Shown: in pieces, positions 1 through 8,222 of the stretch
Layout: each line of letters starts with the position of its first letter
Numbering within the stretch: the stretch's first letter is position 1
NCBI GenBank assembly: GCA_017633935.1
Contig: JAGBOJ010000036.1
Coordinates: 1 to 35,948 of the forward strand
DNA: 35,948 nucleotides
DNA from: Lachnospiraceae bacterium
Lineage (GTDB): Bacteria; Bacillota; Clostridia; Lachnospirales; Lachnospiraceae
Reading direction: 5' to 3'
Notes under the pieces: generated by a model
Told to the model about the DNA's origin: nothing
What the model saw: only the letters and a program-made list of their open reading frames with translations
Database searches by the model: none
Program-made: the position numbers and the translations under genes

Positions 1-452
1 ATTGCCGATAGCAGTATCTCCCCGATCACATAACACGATATCACCTCTCCGGCTCCTACCGTGAGCATCAGAAAAGGTATTCCGCCGGGAATGTGATACG
101 CATAAGTCAGGATGACCGGAATGATTATCATATTTGAGACTATCGGCGGCAGGGGTGCAAGCCACCTGTTTTTCTTCAGAATATAGGTTCCTATTGCTCC
201 GATAAGCGTTGCGAGCGTTCCGAATATTATATCCGGGATCGCACAGCCCGTTAAGATATTACTCAGAAAACAGCCTATCGTAACTCCGTAAATTCCCGCC
301 GGAGTAAAATACGGGAGTATCGTAAGAGCTTCCGAAAACCGGACCTGGATCGCACCGTTGGCAAGATTAAAGGTTGCCGCCAATAATGTCAGTACGACAT
401 AGAGTGCTGCGATCACCGCAGCGTGGACGATGAAAAGAGTTCTTTTGTTCAT
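1..452 (-). CDS. queT: QueT-family transporter, partial (C-terminus outside window)
   Basis: About 150 N-terminal residues of a small, very hydrophobic membrane protein are visible; the stop codon lies beyond the left edge. The start is ATG at 452, preceded by an AGAAAGGAAA ribosome binding site. The stretch reading GAIQVRFSEALTILPYF near residues 30-46, followed by a DIIFGTLATLIGA segment and WLAPLPPIVSN, matches my recollection of the QueT family, membrane components thought to import queuosine precursors (preQ0/preQ1) with an ECF module. I looked for a preQ1 riboswitch in the short leader (453-511) and found no consensus match. The gene follows a DUF6076-like gene at about 60 bp. Substrate is inferred from family knowledge only. 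Confidence 0.8.
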   Translation of the reverse strand, partial: MNKRTLFIVHAAVIAALYVVLTLLAATFNLANGAIQVRFSEALTILPYFTPAGIYGVTIGCFLSNILTGCAIPDIIFGTLATLIGAIGTYILKKNRWLAPLPPIVSNMIIIPVILTYAYHIPGGIPFLMLTVGAGEVISCYVIGEILLSA

Positions 453-481
453 GATTTTATTTTCCTTTCTCTTAGGTATTT

Positions 482-512
482 ATGAGTGGGAGAGAAATAA
501 CACTCATTTTTT
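482..512. terminator. Weak terminator-like hairpin after the DUF6076-like gene
   Basis: A 7-bp perfect inverted repeat (ATGAGTG at 482-488, CACTCAT at 501-507) with a 12-nt loop lies just past the stop codon of the minus-strand gene. The T-run (507-512) is on the plus-strand side, so in the direction of the flanking genes the hairpin lacks a proper U-tract. It may only protect or separate the two minus-strand transcripts. Confidence 0.3.
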
Positions 513-1528
513 CAGTAATTATTCAGCCAGTCAAAAAACTCATCGGTGGTTATATTATCACTTTCCAGCTTTTTTCGCCACTCTTTTATTTCTGAAGTTA
601 ATTTTTTGAATTTTTCATCGTATTCCTTATTATCCGGATGCCTGCGGGTCATCATCTTATATCTCATATAAACCTTACGGTATTCCTTTGTGACTTTATC
701 AGTTTTTTCCTTGTCACGCCGCTTTACCTGCGCCCCTATTTCCTTGCAGGTCCTGTCCTTGTCCTGCGGGGAGGGATAAAAGCAGTATACGGTATCGGAT
801 CTTCCGACCGGCACAAAAAATTTCCCGCAGTTTTTGCATTTCACTATCGGATCACCCGTATACAACAGATGAGCTGCCTCAAATAAAATTAACGAAATCG
901 ATGATTTTATTATATATAATTCGCAAAAATTTCCGTCAAGCAGGGATAATTTATATGTGATATTCTGCTGCTCGTTATTCCTTGCATAATATGCCAGAAA
1001 TTCCTGTGTTTTTTCCTTATTTCCTTCATCATTTTCCGCAAGGAGCTTAAAACAGTATTCAAAAACCGTATAACTGTTCAGGAAAAACGCATATGCCGCC
1101 AAAAGAACATATCCTATCGAATCCACGCAGAATTTATCCGTTCCGGTTTCTTCCAGAACGTATTGCTTCATGGTATTATCCCCGATATCTTCATTCAGCT
1201 CATTTATGAACTTTTTTACCGTGTCTCCGTCCGACCATATAAAATCATAGAGCACTGCTCCGACATCCGCACATATCATTGTCGCCGTAACAGTATCGTA
1301 TCTGTCCCATACAGCCTTGTAAAACCATTGTCCCGCTTCGCTCATTGATGTTTTATACGGCGGATTCCTGAAATAAGGACAATTTAAAAGTATTTTTTTC
1401 AGCGATCTCGGATCGAATCTTGAATATTCGCAGATAAGTCCCCCCACGGGATATTCCCTGCTTTTGTCTGCATAATATACCTTGTATTTTTTTCCGTTGT
1501 AGGTTACCGCCAGTCCGTATTCACTCAT
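512..1528 (-). CDS. DUF6076-like protein with a C-terminal zinc ribbon
   Basis: A 338-residue soluble protein of unknown function. The N-terminal 230 residues have no motif I recognise. The C-terminal part carries CKNCGKFFVP followed by a YC and a later C (Cys about 231, 234, 249 and 261), a likely zinc-binding ribbon. A Lys/Glu-rich helical tail ends in EFFDWLNNY. This layout resembles DUF6076 proteins of Lachnospiraceae; that match is from memory. The ATG at 1528 is chosen; a TTG three codons upstream (1537) would overlap the preceding gene. With the ATG, the start sits one base after the stop of the HAD-RNase H gene, so translation is probably coupled. Related CGNR-type zinc fingers suggest nucleic-acid binding, but this is inference. 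Confidence 0.65.
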   Translation of the reverse strand: MSEYGLAVTYNGKKYKVYYADKSREYPVGGLICEYSRFDPRSLKKILLNCPYFRNPPYKTSMSEAGQWFYKAVWDRYDTVTATMICADVGAVLYDFIWSDGDTVKKFINELNEDIGDNTMKQYVLEETGTDKFCVDSIGYVLLAAYAFFLNSYTVFEYCFKLLAENDEGNKEKTQEFLAYYARNNEQQNITYKLSLLDGNFCELYIIKSSISLILFEAAHLLYTGDPIVKCKNCGKFFVPVGRSDTVYCFYPSPQDKDRTCKEIGAQVKRRDKEKTDKVTKEYRKVYMRYKMMTRRHPDNKEYDEKFKKLTSEIKEWRKKLESDNITTDEFFDWLNNY

Positions 1529-1529
1529 A

Positions 1530-2393
1530 TCAATCAATCCCCAGCGCCGCTTTGGCGAGCTTATCTGCCTTGTCGTTATATTTTATTCCCGAATGACTTT
1601 TTACTTTTTGAAAATCTATCCTTACCTTATCTTTTATACTGTCATAATAGGCCTTGTATTCCTTTGTACCCTCTTTTTTTGCCTGCCACTCTCCCGTACA
1701 CCACGCTCTGATCCCTTCATAATCGAAAAAAATATCCAGCTTGGCGATATTATTTTCCACGGCGTATCGCATAGCCCTCTTTGCCCCTTCGATCTCTCCG
1801 GCCACATTTCTCATTGAAGCCATTTCCTCATCATTGAATTTTTCATTGAAATTTTCTTCTTTTTCATTATAGAAGATCACTGCCCCGTATGAATACTCTC
1901 CGGTGACGACATTATATGAACCGTCCACATATGCAATCGCTTTATCCTGATTTGTATTGTTTACTGCTCTTCCTTCTTCTTTATGGGCTTCCTTTTTTGC
2001 CAAACCGCCTCTTGAAGCCTCACATATCTTTTCCAGTTCCTCAGGAGTATTTTTTAGAAATTCATCCGGCCTTACGCTCCTGTCATCCACATAAAATCCC
2101 TTGTGTCCGGGCCAGAGCTTTCCGAATACTATCTCATCATACGGAATATCCCATTTTTCAAGCCACTTATTTAATACCGGCGCCGTATTTTTATTAATAA
2201 GTCCGATATTCCCTCCATAGGAATTCATATTTCTGGAAGTAAATAAAACGATCTTCGCCCCGTTTTCCTTATAATATCTTAATTTTTCCACCATATCCGG
2301 AAACGGAACAAGATCCGCATAATCCTCTTCTTTTTTCTTTATCGGACAGAGCGTCCCGTCAATATCGAAAATAAAAGTGTAATCCCTGTACAT
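1530..2393 (-). CDS. HAD-family phosphatase fused to an RNase HI domain
   Basis: A 287-residue two-domain protein. Residues 1-115 form a HAD domain of the capsule-biosynthesis type: motif I is FDIDGT (nucleophile D10, D12), motif II LFTSRN near 50-55, and motif IV YVDD near 101-104. A charged linker (about 118-150) leads to an RNase H fold at 152-287. It has AYVDGSY (D157), an AGE (E200), FFDYEG (D224), KSHSG (H267) and DKADKLAK (D277), so the DEDD-type catalytic set looks complete. The ATG at 2393 is preferred over an upstream start at 2420 because AAAGAGG lies at ideal spacing before it. The gene follows a nucleotidyltransferase gene by 88 bp and is coupled to the DUF6076-like gene. HAD proteins of this kind usually accompany sugar or capsule genes; the RNase H partner is unexpected. 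The physiological substrate of either domain is unknown. Confidence 0.82.
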   Translation of the reverse strand: MYRDYTFIFDIDGTLCPIKKKEEDYADLVPFPDMVEKLRYYKENGAKIVLFTSRNMNSYGGNIGLINKNTAPVLNKWLEKWDIPYDEIVFGKLWPGHKGFYVDDRSVRPDEFLKNTPEELEKICEASRGGLAKKEAHKEEGRAVNNTNQDKAIAYVDGSYNVVTGEYSYGAVIFYNEKEENFNEKFNDEEMASMRNVAGEIEGAKRAMRYAVENNIAKLDIFFDYEGIRAWCTGEWQAKKEGTKEYKAYYDSIKDKVRIDFQKVKSHSGIKYNDKADKLAKAALGID

Positions 2394-2481
2394 AGCAATA
2401 CCTCTTTGTAATAACTTCAAAGACGAACGTGTCAGTACACCAGGAAACTGATCTATCCGTCTCCTATGGAACGATCCTTAA

Positions 2482-3300
2482 TCAATATCTGTAAATACCA
2501 AGGTCGGATGCTATGGCATTTTCATACTCGTCCGGAGTCCCGAAATTCACGGTTTCGTCCACATCAAAAACCCTGATTTTTCTTCCGTCGTTTATGAGCA
2601 GATTATATATCCCGCTCATGAAATATTCCTCATATTCGCAGCTGTCCATATATTTTTTTGCCGCATCCAGAAACAATTCTGCATTTTTAAATCCATAAGC
2701 TCCCGTGATCGCATGGCTGCTTATCACCTTTTTTTCCGCAGTCTTTACGGCATATTCAGTTGACATAATCTCGTTATCATCTGATGTCAGACCGTGCTCT
2801 GTGTCTTTTTTATCCGCAGAATGTGAGCCTTCCGACCGGTTAAGTCTTCCTGTCATCACGTAGCTGTATCTGTCAAGGTCCGATTTAAATGTAAGCAGTG
2901 TTCCGTCAGCCTCATATTTTTCTGCATTATAAAAATCATATAATCCCCTGCATTTAAATGCCAGATCACAATCGCAGAATATCAGCGGAGCATCATTATC
3001 GATTGTCTTTGCCCCTTCCATTGCGGTAAGCACCGCCCCGTTAAGCACATGCGGCAGGACTTCAATCTTTGCTTCAGGATAATATTCCTTTATTTTTTTA
3101 TCGATCCCGTATTTTTCTATATGCTCGTTTAAGACCACAAATATCAGGCTTCCGACATCTGTATTCCTGTAAACCGAATCGCAGGCCCATTTAAAAAACG
3201 GCTGTCCCTTAAGCTCTATAAGGGGCTTCGGACATTCATATCCGTTATTTAAGAATCTCGTACCCGCACCGCCCATCGGCATTACCAGATTTATCTTCAT
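2482..3300 (-). CDS. Nucleotidyltransferase (sugar-1-phosphate or phospho-alcohol NTP transferase type)
   Basis: A 272-residue enzyme of the NTP_transferase superfamily, expected to join an NTP to a phosphorylated sugar or small alcohol and release pyrophosphate. The N-terminus has the signature MGGAGTRF (about 9-16), PKPLIEL with the conserved Lys (24-30), and CDCD (109-112), which supplies metal-binding aspartates. NFGTPDEY appears near the C-terminus, as in sugar nucleotidyltransferases. The open frame extends far upstream, but the start is placed at 3300. The ATG there has a strong AAAGGAG at good spacing, and the upstream residues (Cys-rich, shadowing the kinase gene) look non-coding. 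It follows the kinase gene by 31 bp. An insert rich in Ser/Asp/Glu (about residues 150-180) is unusual. Substrate cannot be deduced. Confidence 0.8.
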   Translation of the reverse strand: MKINLVMPMGGAGTRFLNNGYECPKPLIELKGQPFFKWACDSVYRNTDVGSLIFVVLNEHIEKYGIDKKIKEYYPEAKIEVLPHVLNGAVLTAMEGAKTIDNDAPLIFCDCDLAFKCRGLYDFYNAEKYEADGTLLTFKSDLDRYSYVMTGRLNRSEGSHSADKKDTEHGLTSDDNEIMSTEYAVKTAEKKVISSHAITGAYGFKNAELFLDAAKKYMDSCEYEEYFMSGIYNLLINDGRKIRVFDVDETVNFGTPDEYENAIASDLGIYRY

Positions 3301-3331
3301 AAGCTTATCTCCTTTCACACATCCGCTTATA

Positions 3332-4798
3332 TTACTCAGAAACGAATTTATCCATGATATATTCGGCGTTCTGCATAAATCCGAACACTTTTTTCGGAAA
3401 ATCCATATGCAGCGGCAGCATCGACAAAAACAGGGAGGCTTCATACAGTCTGACAGCATTATATGAAAATCCGTTTTCCTCCAGATGATATCTGAATATC
3501 TTATCGTATTCGGTGTTATCAAAATCTATCTCCAATACCGGATGAAGACTGTCATCGAGATCAAATCTGTAAAGTCCGTTGTTGAAAAAATCATATCTTC
3601 CGCAGATCGAGTGTGAAAGCTTTGCAACATCATAATACGGGTCCGTCCAGAGATCATTTTCGCTAAGTGCCCCCTTCGGATCGATCAAAAGCAGTAATTC
3701 ACTGTTTTTATCAAAAAGCATATTGGAAAAGCACATATCCCCGTGTCCGATCACACTTATATTTTTATGCTTTATTTCGGGATCTATTTTATTATAAAGC
3801 TCCACATAGCGCTCTGTCAGCCTGTCGATGTAATCATTGCCGTAAAGCTGCGATATTTTGTTCAATTCCGGATACCCCGGATGAGCCTTTAATTCCGCAA
3901 CTCTTTTTTTGACTTTTTCAAGATATAATTTATCTGCATTATCTTTATATTCCTGTGCCGAAATTGTTTTTGAAGCCCTGTGAGAGATAAAATAAAAAGA
4001 CAGCTCCATTATTTTTTCAAATTCCTTTGTATCTATCGCACCGTGAACATATCTGACTGCCAGATCGGTCATGTGATATCTTTTCATAGTGTATGAAGCC
4101 GTATTATCATCCTCTTCATAATCATACGGCATCACAAACCATGATTTCATATCATCCGGAAGCAAACCGTAGAAGGTATACTCAGCCTTTATCTTTTGCT
4201 TATTCCGGGATGTCTTTTTAACGATATGCTCGTCTCCTGCAACGGAATTAAAAAATCTCGCATCAAAGCCGCCGGTGATATAATTCCTGAAATTGGAATA
4301 AACCGAAATATCAAAAAAATCACTGCTCTCTATTACGGAAAAATCAAACCCGAAGTGTTTATAAGTCTCCGGATCGCTTAGATTATCCCTCGCTTCATCC
4401 ATAAAGTCACAGTAATCCTCAGAATTATTCATAATAAAACCGATCACTGCGTTTTCTTCGTTTTTTATCACATAATTTCCGGCAGAATACGCGGCCTTTT
4501 CAAATAAGACCTCTGCCCCTGAAGCCCTTCCGTCGGGGATTATCTGATACGAAAAAATATGTATGATGCGGCTTCCCTGTCTGAGGCGTTTGATATTTTT
4601 TTTCAATACATCATAATGCCACTCATGATCAAACTCAAAAAGCTCTCCCGCATCCTTTAACGAACCGTAAAATTTCTTAAAACGCTCCCGCACGCTTACC
4701 CTTTTTAGAATGATCTCCCCGAATGTCTTTTCTCCCGCTATATTTCCGATAAAAACATCCGGCATTATATGATCGTCGTAAACACAAACCGCTTTCAA
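3332..4798 (-). CDS. APH/choline-kinase-fold phosphotransferase with an unknown N-terminal domain
   Basis: A 488-residue protein. The C-terminal half is an aminoglycoside phosphotransferase/choline-kinase-like fold. A VKK (Lys 194/195) and a following Glu (E206) suit the N-lobe, IGHGDMCFSN (H352, D354, N359) is the catalytic loop, and LLIDPKG (D373) is the metal-binding Asp. It probably phosphorylates a small alcohol, sugar or amine. Residues 1-165 match no domain I recognise. The start is TTG at 4798, whose TTGA overlaps the TGA stop of the flippase-like gene. GGAGGG eight bases upstream supports this start. Its neighbours, a flippase-like protein and a nucleotidyltransferase, suggest kinase-then-nucleotidyl activation of a surface-glycan decoration, as in choline-type lic operons. 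The substrate is unknown. Confidence 0.75.
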   Translation of the reverse strand: MKAVCVYDDHIMPDVFIGNIAGEKTFGEIILKRVSVRERFKKFYGSLKDAGELFEFDHEWHYDVLKKNIKRLRQGSRIIHIFSYQIIPDGRASGAEVLFEKAAYSAGNYVIKNEENAVIGFIMNNSEDYCDFMDEARDNLSDPETYKHFGFDFSVIESSDFFDISVYSNFRNYITGGFDARFFNSVAGDEHIVKKTSRNKQKIKAEYTFYGLLPDDMKSWFVMPYDYEEDDNTASYTMKRYHMTDLAVRYVHGAIDTKEFEKIMELSFYFISHRASKTISAQEYKDNADKLYLEKVKKRVAELKAHPGYPELNKISQLYGNDYIDRLTERYVELYNKIDPEIKHKNISVIGHGDMCFSNMLFDKNSELLLLIDPKGALSENDLWTDPYYDVAKLSHSICGRYDFFNNGLYRFDLDDSLHPVLEIDFDNTEYDKIFRYHLEENGFSYNAVRLYEASLFLSMLPLHMDFPKKVFGFMQNAEYIMDKFVSE

Positions 4799-5679
4799 GC
4801 TTTAACCCTCCGTATCTTTTTCATATACTTTATGGCATACACTATCAGAAAGACCGCTAAAAACAACACCGCGCTCAGTCCCACATATATGTTTACATAC
4901 CCGTTCGTTTCCCCTGTAAACACTGAATTGATATATGTCAGGAAAAGATCAGTCTCAAAGCCGTAGCCGAGCCCGAATGCAAAAAGCGTAAGCACACAGC
5001 ATTCCGAAAGCCATGTAAACGAAGAGATGATGAGCAGCAAGGCCACACGATCCTTTATCAATACCTTTAATATATCGTAAAGACTCTTTACCCCTTCCAA
5101 AAGCTTAAGCAGACCGACTGCTTTTTCACTTTTGATGTTTATCATGCAGTATTTATTCATATAAGAATATATCGACGGAAAGCTGAAGTACAAAGCCGAT
5201 ATCAGGATCAAAAATCCTGATGTAATGATAACTATCGGAATGACCGTCCCACCCGATATCATTGTAAATAAGATCAAAAGCACGAGCAGCGGTATGGTGT
5301 CAAAAAACCTCTCCACCAGTATACCGAGTATTCCAAGCCTATAGCTCCCCGTCTCGACGGCAAAGCAGTACATCTTAAAAAGCTCTCCGGATTTTAACGG
5401 AAATGCAAGACTGACAGGCATGGTCTTTAAATAGACCTCCAAAAATCTGATCCCGCTTATCCTGCTGTCCAGAAAAATGATATACAGCCTGAACGCCTTT
5501 AAGACATAGATCACGGCAATAAGAGCCGTCACTCCCAAAAGCAGCGCAAAGCTTCCGCCGCCCGTGCCTATTTCATCAAGCATTCCGGCGAAATATTTCG
5601 TATACAGGAAATACACGGCGCATATAATGATTACCGCATTTATAAAATAATAAATAAAGGATTTATTTTTTGAAAACAT
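4795..5679 (-). CDS. Lysylphosphatidylglycerol synthase-TM/UPF0104-like flippase
   Basis: A 294-residue polytopic membrane protein with roughly seven or eight hydrophobic segments. The core stretch, KSGELFKMYCF followed by GILVERFFDTIPLL, carries the GE...ER.D pattern typical of the LPG_synthase_TM (UPF0104) family, whose members move lipid-linked molecules across the membrane. The catalytic soluble domain of MprF is absent. The start is ATG at 5679; an upstream TTG (5697) lies inside a TATAAT-like promoter and is rejected. It is the first gene of the cassette that continues with a kinase, nucleotidyltransferase and HAD-RNase H fusion, and it overlaps the kinase gene by 4 bp. Export of a lipid-linked glycan or its modified form is inferred. 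Confidence 0.75.
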   Translation of the reverse strand: MFSKNKSFIYYFINAVIIICAVYFLYTKYFAGMLDEIGTGGGSFALLLGVTALIAVIYVLKAFRLYIIFLDSRISGIRFLEVYLKTMPVSLAFPLKSGELFKMYCFAVETGSYRLGILGILVERFFDTIPLLVLLILFTMISGGTVIPIVIITSGFLILISALYFSFPSIYSYMNKYCMINIKSEKAVGLLKLLEGVKSLYDILKVLIKDRVALLLIISSFTWLSECCVLTLFAFGLGYGFETDLFLTYINSVFTGETNGYVNIYVGLSAVLFLAVFLIVYAIKYMKKIRRVKA

Positions 5680-5685
5680 AAGATG

Positions 5686-5715
5686 ATTATAACACAAAAA
5701 CTTATGTGGCGTTAA
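5686..5715 (-). promoter_or_regulatory. Promoter for the flippase-kinase cassette
   Basis: A perfect TATAAT (5691-5686) preceded by TGT (extended -10) lies downstream of the pnp terminator. A weak -35 TTAACG (5715-5710) sits 18 bp upstream. The -10 ends only six bases before the ATG at 5679, so the transcript would be nearly leaderless if this site is used. Confidence 0.55.
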
Positions 5716-5759
5716 AAAAAGTGTTTTCGCCGGAAAGTATCTGCAGGCGAAAACACTTT
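5714..5759 (-). terminator. Intrinsic terminator after pnp
   Basis: A 14-bp perfect stem (5746-5759 with 5718-5731) and 14-nt loop are followed on the minus strand by seven T residues (5720-5714). The stem is also A/T-flanked on the other side, so it could work in both directions. It ends the rpsO-pnp transcript. Confidence 0.92.
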
Positions 5760-5794
5760 TTTATGATTTAAGGAGCTCCTTATGAATCCGCTTT

Positions 5795-7885
5795 TTATTT
5801 AGCGTCCTTTATCGAGAAACTCATTCTTCCCATCTTGTCTTTTCCGAGACACTTAACCCTTACATGATCTCCCAATGTAAGCTCGTCCTCGACACGGTTG
5901 ATCCTTCTGTTTGCGATCCTCGAGATGTGGACCATCCCCTCTTTGCCCGGCGCAAACTCTATAAAGGCTCCGAATTCCTTGATGGAAACCACCGTTCCCT
6001 CATAGAATTCTCCCTCGACATAATCCGAAGCGATCATCTTAACCATATCCACAGCCTTGTCCATTGACTCCGAATCCTGTCCGCAGATAGAAACCGCTCC
6101 ATCGTCCGTAATGTCGATCTTCACACCTGTACGTGCGATGATCTCGTTTATTGTCTTTCCTCTCTGACCTACCACATCACCGATCTTCTCGGGATCGATC
6201 TGGATCTGGATTATCTTCGGCGCATACTTGCCAAGCTCTTTTCTCGGCTCGGCGATCGCATTCTTCATCACGTTTTCCATAATGAAATCACGCGCTTCGT
6301 GGCACTGTGAGATAGCCTGCTCAACAATCGGACGGGTAAGTCCGTGGATCTTTATATCCATCTGGATAGCCGTGATTCCCTTATGGGTACCGGCAACCTT
6401 GAAGTCCATATCCCCGAAGAAATCCTCAAGTCCCTGAATATCCGTGAGTACAAGGAAATCATCATCGGTATCGCCTGTCACAAGTCCGCAGGAAATGCCG
6501 GCAACCTGATCCTTTATCGGAACACCCGCAGCCATCAGCGCCATACAGGATGCGCAGATAGATGCCTGTGAGGTAGAGCCGTTTGACTCAAAGGTCTCAG
6601 ACACCGCCCTTATAGCATAAGGGAATTCCGCCTCGCTCGGAAGTACGGGAAGCATTGCCCTTTCGGCCAAGGCTCCGTGTCCTATCTCCCTTCTTCCGGG
6701 TCCTCTTGAAACCTTGGTCTCACCAACCGAATATGAAGGGAAATTATACTGGTGGATATATCTCTTCTCCGTGATATTCTCATCAAGCCCGTCAACCTTC
6801 TGCTTTTCCGAAAGCGGAGCTAAGGTTACGACATCACAGATCTGTGTCTGTCCTCTTGTAAACATAGCCGATCCGTGTACCCTCGGAATTATGTCAACCT
6901 CTGCTGCAAGCGGTCTGATCTGCTTGATATCTCTTCCGTCGGGTCTCTTATGATCCTTTAATATCATCTTGCGCACGGTCTTTTTCTGGTACTGATACAT
7001 TGCCTCGCCGATGATAGGAGCCCATTCCTCGTTATCCTTTAATGCCTCTTCCACCTTGGCCTGTGCCTCGGCAACCGCTTCCTCGCGGGCCTGCTTGTCA
7101 TCATTAAAGGTAGCCTTTTCCATCTCCTCGGGAGGTACGATCTTCTTTATCTCCTCAAAGAGCTCCTCGGGAACCGCGCAGCTTACATAGTCGTGCTTGG
7201 GCTTTCCTTCCTTTGCTGCGATCTCCTTAAAGAATTCAATAACCTTAAGATTTACATCATGTGCCGTGTAGATAGCCTCGATCATCTTATCATCGGGGAT
7301 CTCGTTGCAGCCGGCCTCTATCATTATGACCTTCTGTCCGACCGAAGCGACCGTAAGCCTCATATCACCCTTATCCCATGTAGCCTGATCGGGATTGATG
7401 ATGAATTTTCCGTCCTGCATTCCAACCTGCGTCATGGCACAGGGGCCGTCAAACGGAATATCCGAAATGGTCGTTGCAAGTGCGCAGCCAAGCATTCCCA
7501 CAAGCTCGGGGCGTGCCGTCGGATCAACCGACATTACCATTGCATCAAGCGTGACATCGTTCCTGTAATCCTTGGGAAACAGGGGTCTCATGGGACGGTC
7601 AATGACTCTTGATGTAAGGATCGCGTTCTCGGAAGCCTTACCCTCTCTCTTATTGAAACCGCCCGGCATCTTTCCCGCCGAATAAAATTTCTCTTCATAC
7701 TCGACAGAAAGCGGGAAGAAATCGATCCCCTCCCTCGGTGCCTTTGAAGCTGTAGCCGTGCAGAGCACCGTAGTCTCGCCGTAGTGCATGAAAGCACAGC
7801 CGTTTGCCTGTTTACCGACCCTTCCGATGTCCACCGAAAGCGTCCTGCCTGCAAGTTCCATTGAATAAGTTCTGAAATCTGACAT
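5795..7885 (-). CDS. pnp: Polyribonucleotide nucleotidyltransferase (PNPase)
   Basis: A 696-residue PNPase, the usual length. It degrades RNA 3'-to-5' phosphorolytically and can add tails. Two RNase PH domains are seen: the first contains FFPLSVEYEEKFYSAG and RPLFP, and the second contains RPDGRD, HGSAMFTRGQTQ and SETFESNGSTSQAS. They are followed by a KH domain (GDVVGQRGKTINEI) and an S1 domain (GTVVSIKEFGAFIEF to the C-terminus). The ATG at 7885 has AGAGGAAAAG in front of it. The gene follows rpsO by 41 bp, an arrangement conserved from E. coli to Bacillota, and ends at a strong terminator. I see no damage to the frame. Confidence 0.98.
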   Translation of the reverse strand: MSDFRTYSMELAGRTLSVDIGRVGKQANGCAFMHYGETTVLCTATASKAPREGIDFFPLSVEYEEKFYSAGKMPGGFNKREGKASENAILTSRVIDRPMRPLFPKDYRNDVTLDAMVMSVDPTARPELVGMLGCALATTISDIPFDGPCAMTQVGMQDGKFIINPDQATWDKGDMRLTVASVGQKVIMIEAGCNEIPDDKMIEAIYTAHDVNLKVIEFFKEIAAKEGKPKHDYVSCAVPEELFEEIKKIVPPEEMEKATFNDDKQAREEAVAEAQAKVEEALKDNEEWAPIIGEAMYQYQKKTVRKMILKDHKRPDGRDIKQIRPLAAEVDIIPRVHGSAMFTRGQTQICDVVTLAPLSEKQKVDGLDENITEKRYIHQYNFPSYSVGETKVSRGPGRREIGHGALAERAMLPVLPSEAEFPYAIRAVSETFESNGSTSQASICASCMALMAAGVPIKDQVAGISCGLVTGDTDDDFLVLTDIQGLEDFFGDMDFKVAGTHKGITAIQMDIKIHGLTRPIVEQAISQCHEARDFIMENVMKNAIAEPRKELGKYAPKIIQIQIDPEKIGDVVGQRGKTINEIIARTGVKIDITDDGAVSICGQDSESMDKAVDMVKMIASDYVEGEFYEGTVVSIKEFGAFIEFAPGKEGMVHISRIANRRINRVEDELTLGDHVRVKCLGKDKMGRMSFSIKDAK

Positions 7886-7926
7886 CTTTTCCTCTACCCT
7901 TCTACCACGAATGTGGATTTTTTTAC

Positions 7927-8193
7927 TTATTTCCTTATACCAAGCTTCTCAATGATGCTTCTGTATCTTTCGATATCCTTCTTTTTAAGATAATCGAGAA
8001 GTCCCCTTCTCTGTCCTACCATCTTAAGAAGACCTCTTCTTGAGTGGTGGTCGTTGTTGTTTGACTTAAGATGCTCGGTAAGCTCCCTGATACGCTCCGT
8101 AAGGATAGCGATCTGCACCTCGGGCGATCCTGTATCGCCGGGAGTCCTTCCGTACTTTTCGATAATCTCTGTTTTCTTTTCCTTTTTGATCAT
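7927..8193 (-). CDS. rpsO: 30S ribosomal protein S15 (uS15)
   Basis: An 88-residue protein of exact family length. It contains the family signatures [32 protein letters not shown] and LDYLKKKD. S15 binds the central domain of 16S rRNA (helices 20-22) early in 30S assembly. The ATG at 8193 follows AAAGGAG. It is co-transcribed with pnp and has its own promoter plus a leader of about 90 nt that could mediate autoregulation. Confidence 0.98.
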   Translation of the reverse strand: MIKKEKKTEIIEKYGRTPGDTGSPEVQIAILTERIRELTEHLKSNNNDHHSRRGLLKMVGQRRGLLDYLKKKDIERYRSIIEKLGIRK

Positions 8194-8222
8194 TTTTGTT
8201 CTCCTTTGTATTTATACTTTTT

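Noticed and set aside
453-511. A preQ1 riboswitch before queT
   Set aside because: The leader has a small hairpin but lacks the conserved preQ1-I core and A-rich tail.
3301-3522. Extension of the nucleotidyltransferase upstream by 74 residues
   Set aside because: The added residues are Cys-rich, overlap the end of the kinase gene, and a strong ribosome binding site supports ATG at 3300.
5680-5697. TTG start for the flippase-like gene
   Set aside because: It lies inside the TATAAT promoter element and has no ribosome binding site.
7193-7612. A plus-strand frame of 139 codons inside pnp
   Set aside because: It is antisense to a strongly conserved PNPase region and looks like random sequence.
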